Shown in pieces: positions 1 through 4,317 of a stretch of 5,549 nucleotides of DNA. Below the pieces are notes generated by a model. That model saw only the letters and a program-made list of their open reading frames with translations. It did no database searches and was not told the origin of the DNA. Positions within the stretch are counted from its first letter, which is position 1. Every line of letters starts with the position of its first letter. The stretch is from Saprospiraceae bacterium. Its GTDB lineage: Bacteria > Bacteroidota > Bacteroidia > Chitinophagales > Saprospiraceae. Location of the stretch: contig JAGOIB010000024.1 of assembly GCA_017995875.1 (NCBI GenBank), forward strand, positions 16,744 to 22,292, read 5' to 3'. Position numbers and translations under genes: made by a program.

Positions 1-28
1 CAATAACCAATAGCCAATAGCCAAGTTG
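1..28. repeat. Heptamer tandem array (CAATAAC/CAATAGC)
   Basis: Three 7-bp units read CAATAAC, CAATAGC and CAATAGC, followed by the related CAAGTTG. The array starts at the window edge and may extend further left. A related array lies at 246-264, and an unrelated array with the same 7-bp period follows arfB at 741-803. Short heptamer arrays of this kind are familiar between genes in Bacteroidota; no function is inferred. Confidence 0.75.
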
Positions 29-39
29 AAAGGAAAAGT

Positions 40-57
40 TTGTCAGGAGACGGATTT
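40..57. repeat. Dispersed 18-bp repeat, copy 1
   Basis: TTGTCAGGAGACGGATTT is identical to positions 218-235, and a decayed copy (14 of 18 matches) lies at 312-329. The core GTC-AGGA-GAC is a small inverted repeat. Copies 1 and 3 are each preceded by a near-identical CAAGTTGAAAG segment, so larger modules rather than the 18-mer alone seem to have been duplicated. Confidence 0.8.
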
Positions 58-97
58 CGCTTAAAAGCTATAAGTCTGAAAAATAGAAAATTATCAA

Positions 98-112
98 AGC
101 CCCGTAGGGGCT
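98..112. repeat. Short hairpin AGCCCC-GTA-GGGGCT
   Basis: A perfect 6-bp GC-rich stem (98-103 with 107-112) closes a GTA loop. It is similar to the hairpin at 149-165, with a shared CCC/GTAG/GGG core and A/T-rich surroundings. This resembles dispersed REP-like palindromes. It lacks a following T-run on the + strand, so a terminator reading is not favoured. Confidence 0.6.
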
Positions 113-148
113 AAAGGTTGGTAGCAAATAATAAATGAAAAATAAATC

Positions 149-165
149 TCGCCCTGTAGGGGCGA
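149..165. repeat. Short hairpin TCGCCC-TGTAG-GGGCGA
   Basis: A perfect 6-bp stem (149-154 with 160-165) encloses TGTAG. It is a second version of the palindrome at 98-112, about 50 bases away in the same orientation. Paired palindromes of this sort are typical of REP-like elements. No transposase gene is in the window. Confidence 0.6.
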
Positions 166-217
166 AAGAAGCCTTGATCCATTGATCATGAATAAGGAAT
201 AACGAATTAAGAAGTGA

Positions 218-235
218 TTGTCAGGAGACGGATTT
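218..235. repeat. Dispersed 18-bp repeat, copy 2
   Basis: The 18 bases are identical to 40-57. The copy is preceded by GAAGTGA, close to the GAAAGTGA that precedes the third copy at 312-329, and it is followed by the second heptamer array. Confidence 0.8.
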
Positions 236-245
236 TTCTTAGATT

Positions 246-264
246 CAATAACCAATAACCAATA
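246..264. repeat. Second CAATAAC heptamer array, interrupted
   Basis: Two complete CAATAAC units and a partial CAATA unit are followed directly by the imperfect palindrome at 263-288. AATAACCAAGTTG then resumes at 292. Compared with 1-32, where the array runs straight into CCAAGTTGAAAG, this reads as the same module with an extra segment of about 25 bases placed inside it. Confidence 0.65.
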
Positions 265-288
265 CTTCGACTCCGCTCAGTACAAGTA
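263..288. repeat. 26-bp imperfect palindrome within a heptamer array
   Basis: Outer arms TACTT (263-267) and AAGTA (284-288) and inner arms ACT (270-272) and AGT (279-281) pair around the centre CCGCTC; the two bases between the outer and inner arms do not pair. The segment ACTTCGACTCCGCTCAGT is a type I recognise as recurrent between genes in Bacteroidota, which is a recollection and not a search result. It could be a small REP-like element. Confidence 0.55.
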
Positions 289-311
289 TCTAATAACCAA
301 GTTGAAAGTGA

Positions 312-329
312 TTGTCATGAGAAAGATTC
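312..329. repeat. Dispersed 18-bp repeat, copy 3 (decayed)
   Basis: TTGTCATGAGAAAGATTC matches the copies at 40-57 and 218-235 at 14 of 18 positions. It ends 12 bases before the arfB start, so it may overlap that gene's promoter or leader. Confidence 0.6.
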
Positions 330-341
330 TACATTTAATCT

Positions 342-746
342 ATGGACTGGAACAGCATACTTAAAGAATTATCATTCAGGACGAGTCGGAGCTCTGGGGC
401 AGGTGGCCAACATGTCAATAAGACAGAAACGAAAGTGGAGATACTGTTTGACGTGATGGCTTCTGTAGGATTGAGTGATGAAGAAAAGTTGTTAGTGAAC
501 ACCAAACTCGCTAACCGCATTAATGAAGATGGGATTCTTGCTATAAATTCTCAAAAGTCAAGGTCCCAACTTGACAATAAGGACAATGCTATTGAAAAGC
601 TTAACCATCTCCTGGTAAAAGCGCTAACTCCGGTTGCAAAACGAATAAGGACAAAACCTGATAAAGGTGCTATCGAAGAGCGTCTGGCGGAAAAGAAGAT
701 TCAGGCAGAGAAGAAGATCGCCCGGAAAAAACCGGATTTAAGTTAG
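342..746 (+). CDS. arfB: Peptidyl-tRNA hydrolase ArfB (ribosome rescue factor, class I release-factor-like)
   Basis: ArfB-family proteins enter the A site of ribosomes stalled at the 3' end of a broken mRNA and hydrolyse the peptidyl-tRNA ester, freeing the nascent chain without a stop codon. The 134-residue product starts with the family-typical ELSFRTSRSSGAGGQHVNKTETKVE. GGQ at residues 21-23 is the catalytic loop also found in RF1/RF2, and HVNKTETKVE continues the conserved core. There is no codon-recognition domain. The last ~30 residues form a Lys/Arg-rich tail (EKKIQAEKKIARKKP), as expected for the ArfB tail that probes the empty mRNA channel. Length fits the family (about 140). The ATG at 342 places GGQ at the normal distance from the N-terminus; no Shine-Dalgarno site is visible. 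The gene stands alone between two repeat regions, and its TAG stop lies inside the 741-803 repeat, so the last one or two residues may be repeat-derived. Confidence 0.93.
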   Translation: MDWNSILKELSFRTSRSSGAGGQHVNKTETKVEILFDVMASVGLSDEEKLLVNTKLANRINEDGILAINSQKSRSQLDNKDNAIEKLNHLLVKALTPVAKRIRTKPDKGAIEERLAEKKIQAEKKIARKKPDLS

Positions 747-803
747 CAGTTAGAAGTTAGCAGTTAGAAGTTAGCAGTTAGAAACTAGTAGTTAGTAGTT
801 TAC
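741..803. repeat. Heptamer array overlapping the arfB stop codon
   Basis: The heptamers AGTTAGC and AGTTAGA alternate three times, giving three perfect 14-bp copies at 741-782. Three degenerate units in the same 7-bp register follow (AACTAGT, AGTTAGT, AGTTTAC). The arfB TAG stop (744-746) is part of the first unit. Every unit through 796 contains TAG. The period equals that of the arrays upstream of arfB, although the unit sequence differs. Confidence 0.85.
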
Positions 804-807
804 GTCT

Positions 808-848
808 ATCCTTTAACGGAAATCGTCCGTATGGATGATTTGAAGGAT
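808..848. repeat. Potential two-stem structure
   Basis: An outer stem pairs ATCCTT (808-813) with AAGGAT (843-848), and an inner stem pairs ACGGA (816-820) with TCCGT (826-830) around a 5-base loop. Both stems are perfect but short, with an unpaired 12-base stretch on the 3' side. It could be a decayed repeat palindrome or chance. There is no T-run after it, so it is not a convincing arfB terminator. Confidence 0.3.
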
Positions 849-861
849 CACAGCCCCCGAC

Positions 862-887
862 TCTCCAGGACGTAATTGCAAACTACG
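862..887. repeat. Palindromic direct repeat, copy A
   Basis: This 26-base segment aligns with 969-994 at 22 positions, with three mismatches and one single-base gap on each side. The unit is itself an imperfect palindrome (CGTA at 871-874 with TACG at 884-887, extended by flanking GG and CC). As a result AAACTACGCCT (880-890) is also the exact reverse complement of 975-985. Confidence 0.65.
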
Positions 888-889
888 CC

Positions 890-907
890 TAGCCAAGGCT
901 ACGGCTA
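890..907. terminator. GC-rich hairpin with a delayed T-run (possible weak terminator or repeat part)
   Basis: TAGCC (890-894) pairs with GGCTA (903-907) around an 8-base loop. TTTTT follows only at 915-919, separated by seven bases, and the hairpin lies about 145 bases after the arfB stop. It adjoins the palindromic repeat at 862-887, so it may belong to a composite repeat and not be a true rho-independent terminator. Confidence 0.25.
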
Positions 908-968
908 TGTCTAGTTTTTGATGTTAATCGTAGAGTGTATCCATTATTTGATAGATCACCTCCCAGAA

Positions 969-994
969 TCTGCCAGGCGTAGTTTCAATCTACG
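969..994. repeat. Palindromic direct repeat, copy B
   Basis: This is the second, diverged copy of the unit at 862-887. CGTAG (978-982) pairs with CTACG (990-994) around TTTCAAT, so this copy can form its own hairpin. The pair brackets about 80 bases that include the hairpin at 890-907. Confidence 0.65.
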
Positions 995-1093
995 GATCAG
1001 CATTATCTGTTGATTATAAGACTATTAGATAATCAAAAAGAACTAAATACCTGCTGATTCCTCCTTTTTTCAAAAAAAGCTAAAAAACTTTGT

Positions 1094-1117
1094 AAACTTT
1101 TGAACCATCGAAAGTTT
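1094..1117. promoter_or_regulatory. Candidate operator palindrome for the TetR-family regulator
   Basis: A 24-bp imperfect palindrome has arms AAACTTTTGAAC (1094-1105) and CATCGAAAGTTT (1106-1117). Nine of twelve arm positions match when folded, including seven consecutive outer ones. An extra AAACTTT half-site lies at 1085-1091, in direct repeat with the left arm. It ends three bases before the ATG at 1121. TetR-family repressors commonly bind palindromes next to their own gene, so autoregulation of the efflux operon is the likely reading. Binding is inferred and not shown. Confidence 0.5.
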
Positions 1118-1120
1118 CTT

Positions 1121-1747
1121 ATGTTTACACCCTCATTAATGACGACATCACCACAACATATTGACTGGATTGAGAGGGTAGAAGGCCTGTTTCTTCGCTT
1201 TGGGATCAAGAGTATCACCATGGATGAAGTGGCATCGGATCTCGGCATCTCCAAGAAGACGCTTTACCAGTTTGTGGAAAGTAAGGATGACCTGGTCAGT
1301 AAGGTGCTTGAAAGTCATATCGCCAAGGGAAAAACAAGGTGTTATAACATGACCGCCCAGGCCCCCAATGCCATTGAGGAGATATTTATTATCCTGGATT
1401 CAAATTCTCAGGAGCTCGCACAGATGAAAGCAAATATCGTGTATGACCTCCAGAAATACCATCGTGAATCATGGGAAATGATGCGGAATTTCCAATATGA
1501 TTTTGTGTTTAAAATCATCCGTGAAAACCTCCTGCGTGGCCGAAAGGAAGGTTTGTACAGAGAGGATTTTGATGTAGATATTATTGCCAAACTCCACCTG
1601 GCAACATCCTTCAATATGTTTGACCAGCAACTATTTCCGGATAACGCTATCTCTAAAGTGACCCTCTTCAAAGAATATATGATGCACTACCTACATGGGA
1701 TTGTTTCCCCCAAAGGACTTACCTATTTAAAAAAGAAACTTGCCTGA
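1121..1747 (+). CDS. TetR/AcrR-family transcriptional regulator of the efflux operon
   Basis: This is a one-component DNA-binding regulator, probably a ligand-released repressor of the pump genes that follow. Starting at ATG 1121 it has 208 residues, the usual TetR size. The N-terminal domain spans residues ~14-60: IDWIERVEGLFLRFGIKSITMDEVASDLG, then the recognition helix around ISKKTLYQFVESKDDLV (43-59), a typical TetR helix-turn-helix ending. The remaining ~145 residues are the variable, mostly helical ligand and dimer domain, from which no ligand can be read. Start alternatives in frame are TTG 1100 (215 residues) and ATG 1139 (202). I prefer 1121 because the TTG lies inside the candidate operator and the N-terminal extension it adds is not needed by the domain. 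The gene runs in the same direction as the pump genes, with 1 base between its stop and the next ATG, so it is very likely cotranscribed and autoregulated. Confidence 0.9.
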   Translation: MFTPSLMTTSPQHIDWIERVEGLFLRFGIKSITMDEVASDLGISKKTLYQFVESKDDLVSKVLESHIAKGKTRCYNMTAQAPNAIEEIFIILDSNSQELAQMKANIVYDLQKYHRESWEMMRNFQYDFVFKIIRENLLRGRKEGLYREDFDVDIIAKLHLATSFNMFDQQLFPDNAISKVTLFKEYMMHYLHGIVSPKGLTYLKKKLA

Positions 1748-1748
1748 C

Positions 1749-3065
1749 ATGTACAGAAAAATCACATTGCTTTTTATTTCTTTCACCACACTCTTTTCCC
1801 TGCATGCGCAGAAGAATATGAGCCTGGCTGAATGTGTAGCGTATGCACTCGCCAATCATTCAGATGTCCGGATTGCGGAGCTCAGCATGAAGGATGCGGA
1901 ATGGCAGATAAAGGAAAATCGTGCCGTAGCTTATCCCCAACTCGGATTAGGACTTCACCTCAATCATTTCCTTCAGCAACCTTCTATACCAGGAGAAGCA
2001 TTAGGTTTTGAGGATCCAAACAATCCCGACCAGAAATTAACTTTTGCTTTGAAGAATGACATAGGGGCTTCGTTTACGTTCAACCAACTGTTGTTTGACA
2101 ACAAATACCTCGCAACCATTAAGGCGGCCAGGATGTATAAGGACTATGCAGCCATACAATACCAGGGTGTGGTAGAGAAACTACGTAATAAAGTTACAGA
2201 CGCATATGTCCCCGCACTTGTTGTTGCTGAAGCAATCCGGGTATTGGATAAGAATATTTCAAGCCAGGAGAAACTGGTTTTCGAAACAGGAGCCAATTAC
2301 AAGGCAGGTTTTGTAGAACAACTCGATGTCGATCGATTACAATACTCATTATCAGACTTCAAGACAGACCGAGAGGCTTTGATCCGTCAACGTCAAAAGC
2401 TAACAGACGTGCTCAAGTTTACAATGAATATGCCACTTGGGGATTCGATAAACCTCGTGGATGATGTAGATAAATTGCTCGCTATTTATGGTGACATCAA
2501 TCCTGATGAGCAACTGGATTATATGAACAGGCCTGATTATGTTGCTGTTCTGAAAGCAAGAGAATTGAATGATATCCAGACGGATGCTTTCCGAAAAGAC
2601 TGGTGGCCTGTATTGTCGTTTTTTGGATCTTATGATCCGGGTTACCAGGGCAACGAACGCCTGTACTTTATCCCTTCAGCTATTATCGGAGTAAATCTTT
2701 CGATGCCGATATATGATGGTGGCTATTATAAAGCCAAGGAACAGCGCTCTATGATACAAGCGATGAAGGTTGATGAACAGAAGAAACAGCTGACAATGGC
2801 ATACGACCTTCAGATAGAGACTGCCAGAAAGGATTATTTCAGTACCAAACAGAAAATGGAAGATCAGGCCAGAAACCTACAACTCGCTGAACGCATTTTT
2901 GCAACATCAGAAACGAAGTTTAAACAAGGGCTTGGCTCCAGTTTTGAAGTAACACAGGCTCAAGCAGGCTTATACAGATCACAGGCCAACCTGGTCAATG
3001 CACGATTTGATTTCTTAAAGTCCCTTGTGTCTTTCAAGGAAGCACTCGGCAAGAATCAACAATAG
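1749..3065 (+). CDS. TolC-like outer-membrane efflux channel (OEP family)
   Basis: This is the outer-membrane exit duct of the tripartite pump, expected to act as a trimer with a β-barrel in the outer membrane and a long α-helical periplasmic tunnel. The 438-residue product starts with a signal peptide (YRK, then a hydrophobic run to about residue 18) and a likely cleavage after LHA at residue 20. There is no lipobox Cys, so it is not a CusC/OprM-type lipoprotein. Two tandem OEP repeats are visible: MSLAECVAYALANHSDVRIAE near the mature N-terminus, strand-like FTFNQLLFDN (109-118) in the first repeat, and GVNLSMPIYDGG (314-325) in the second. The C-terminal helix GSSFEVTQAQAGLYRSQANL is typical. 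ATG 1749 is chosen because it sits directly before the signal peptide. A TTG at 1740 would add three residues and overlap the regulator. The adaptor gene follows 45 bases later. Confidence 0.92.
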   Translation: MYRKITLLFISFTTLFSLHAQKNMSLAECVAYALANHSDVRIAELSMKDAEWQIKENRAVAYPQLGLGLHLNHFLQQPSIPGEALGFEDPNNPDQKLTFALKNDIGASFTFNQLLFDNKYLATIKAARMYKDYAAIQYQGVVEKLRNKVTDAYVPALVVAEAIRVLDKNISSQEKLVFETGANYKAGFVEQLDVDRLQYSLSDFKTDREALIRQRQKLTDVLKFTMNMPLGDSINLVDDVDKLLAIYGDINPDEQLDYMNRPDYVAVLKARELNDIQTDAFRKDWWPVLSFFGSYDPGYQGNERLYFIPSAIIGVNLSMPIYDGGYYKAKEQRSMIQAMKVDEQKKQLTMAYDLQIETARKDYFSTKQKMEDQARNLQLAERIFATSETKFKQGLGSSFEVTQAQAGLYRSQANLVNARFDFLKSLVSFKEALGKNQQ

Positions 3066-3110
3066 AACGAAATACATAAATCATAAACCACTTAATACAA
3101 CATTAAACCA

Positions 3111-4241
3111 ATGAAAAAATTCTTTGGCATACATTATATAACAGGACTCGCTCTGTTGTTCGTTTTGGCGGCTTGCGGCAAGTCTAAAACGGAAGATCCC
3201 ATTGCTCAATTGGCAACATTAAAAGAGCAAAAGACTGCTTTGGAGTCTCAGATTAATACTCTGGAAAAGCAATTGCAGGAGAAAGGCCTGATTGAGAAAA
3301 AACTTCGTACCGTAGGCCTTACCGAATTAAAGGTCACACCATTCATGCATTACATTGATTTGCAGGGTAGGGTAGATGCAGACGAAAGCGTTGCTGCCAC
3401 GTCAAAAATTCCAGGAGCACTCAAACGTGTCTATGTTGATAATGGTGACTTTGTAAAACAAGGACAGCTACTGGCAGAAATAGAAGATGCCGTGATGCTC
3501 AAATCGCTTGCCGAACTTGATGGTCAGCTGGTTGTTGCTGTGGACTTGTACAACAGACAAAAGGCGCTGTGGGATCAGAACATCGGTTCTGAAGTGCAAT
3601 ATATCCAGGCTAAAAACAACAAAGAATCGCTCGAGCGTTCTATCTCAACGATGAAAGAAAACTGGGGCATGACTAAAATCTATGCGCCTACGTCGGGAAC
3701 AGTAGACATGGTCATGTTGAAACAAGGACAGGCCATTTCGCCTGGAGTTCCTTTGTGTACTATTCTCAATCTGAGTAAACTGAAGATCGTTGGTGCTGTC
3801 ACCGAAGCCTATGCTGCTAAAGTTAAAAAAGGTGATCGTGTCCAAGTCTACTTTCCAGACACAGACAAAGAAATCTCCAGTACCATTTCTTATGTGAGTA
3901 AGACCATCAACCAGGTCAATCGCACATTCTCTGTGGAGTGTATGCTGGGACAAGGTGACTACAGGGCAAATCAGATTGCCGTCATGAAAATCGTGGACTA
4001 TACCAATCCGAAAGCCATTTCTATTCCGGTCAATTACATTCAGACAGCTGAAGATGGTGACTTTGTCATGATTGCTGAAAAGACCGGCAACGGACAGGAG
4101 GCATTGGCTAAAAAAGTAACCATACAGCAAGGACAAAACTACAATGGGTATGTCGAAGTACTCAGTGGTCTTAATCCAGGCGATATGGTGATCTCTACAG
4201 GTTTCCAGGATGTCAACAATGGAGAAACCGTTAATTTTTAG
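3111..4241 (+). CDS. RND efflux periplasmic adaptor (membrane fusion protein), lipoprotein
   Basis: The adaptor links the RND transporter to the outer-membrane channel. The 376-residue product has a lipoprotein signal ending in VLAAC with the lipidated Cys at position 22. No clear acidic surface-export signal follows the Cys (GKSKTED), which fits retention in the periplasm. Residues ~30-66 are a predicted coiled coil (PIAQLATLKEQKTALESQIN and on) placed before the adaptor core. The first lipoyl half includes GALKRVYVDNGDFVKQGQLL (~101-120). A short α-hairpin spans ~123-185. The second lipoyl half begins KIYAPTSGTVDMVMLKQGQA (189-208), with the conserved AP..G.V motif. A β-barrel (~222-300) and a membrane-proximal domain follow, ending with GLNPGDMVISTGFQDVNNGE. 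The short hairpin suits contact with the TolC-like partner upstream. The leader is A/T-rich without a Shine-Dalgarno site. Substrate is unknown. Confidence 0.92.
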   Translation: MKKFFGIHYITGLALLFVLAACGKSKTEDPIAQLATLKEQKTALESQINTLEKQLQEKGLIEKKLRTVGLTELKVTPFMHYIDLQGRVDADESVAATSKIPGALKRVYVDNGDFVKQGQLLAEIEDAVMLKSLAELDGQLVVAVDLYNRQKALWDQNIGSEVQYIQAKNNKESLERSISTMKENWGMTKIYAPTSGTVDMVMLKQGQAISPGVPLCTILNLSKLKIVGAVTEAYAAKVKKGDRVQVYFPDTDKEISSTISYVSKTINQVNRTFSVECMLGQGDYRANQIAVMKIVDYTNPKAISIPVNYIQTAEDGDFVMIAEKTGNGQEALAKKVTIQQGQNYNGYVEVLSGLNPGDMVISTGFQDVNNGETVNF

Positions 4242-4289
4242 TTCGTAACACAGACGACGTAAACCCCATTTAACATTGATTAGCTAACA

Positions 4290-4304
4290 AGCTTTAGTAA
4301 AGCT
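4290..4304 (+). promoter_or_regulatory. Small hairpin in the leader of the RND gene
   Basis: AGCTTT (4290-4295) and AAAGCT (4299-4304) form a perfect 6-bp stem with an AGT loop, followed by ATTTTCTTCTTCT and then the ATG at 4318. The layout resembles a weak intrinsic terminator or a translation-modulating hairpin between adaptor and transporter. The stem is short and A/T-rich, so it may do little. Confidence 0.3.
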
Positions 4305-4317
4305 ATTTTCTTCTTCT

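Larger units (their letters stand above)
1..341. other. Gene-free, repeat-rich intergenic region upstream of arfB
   Basis: No convincing coding sequence is visible on either strand. The stretch is built from short repeated modules. A heptamer array leads into AATAGCCAAGTTGAAAG (16-32), then TTGTCAGGAGACGGATTT (40-57), then two hairpins (98-112 and 149-165), then a second copy of the 18-mer (218-235), a second heptamer array (246-264), a 26-bp imperfect palindrome (263-288), AATAACCAAGTTGAAAG (292-308, 16 of 17 bases as in 16-32) and a decayed third 18-mer (312-329). This looks like accumulated non-coding repeats. No clear promoter is seen; TACATTTA at 330-337 is one base from the Bacteroidota -7 consensus TAnnTTTG but has no well-placed partner. 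Confidence 0.7.
747..1120. other. Gene-free intergenic region between arfB and the efflux operon
   Basis: No coding sequence is supported here; a reverse-strand open frame reaching into this region from the tetR gene has no recognisable protein features. The region contains the tail of the heptamer array, a two-stem potential structure (808-848), a diverged direct repeat (862-887 and 969-994), a GC-rich hairpin (890-907) and a palindrome just before tetR (1094-1117). The operon promoter should lie in roughly the last 100 bases. No full TAnnTTTG -7 box was found: AAACTTTG (1085-1092) and AACTTTTG (1095-1102) each differ at one base, and neither has a clear -33 partner. Confidence 0.65.

Noticed and set aside
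335..520. Reverse-strand open frame over arfB
   Set aside because: It lies opposite a confidently identified ArfB gene and shows no recognisable domain; it is a shadow frame.
1..803. CRISPR array
   Set aside because: The repeats are short (7, 14 and 18 bp), either directly tandem or irregularly spaced, and no repeat-spacer periodicity or cas gene is present.
1064..1079. T-run followed by A-run, possible terminator or bidirectional hairpin before tetR
   Set aside because: The only pairing is between homopolymer runs with a 1-2 base loop; it is better explained as an A/T-rich promoter-region tract.
1033..1254. Reverse-strand 73-codon frame across the tetR start, which could be a divergent small gene
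   Set aside because: Most of it is antisense to the helix-turn-helix coding region, and it has no protein-like features or clear start signal.
3645..4136. Reverse-strand 163-codon open frame
   Set aside because: It is wholly antisense to the adaptor gene, whose lipoyl and barrel motifs are unambiguous, and its His/Arg-rich composition is typical of antisense translation.
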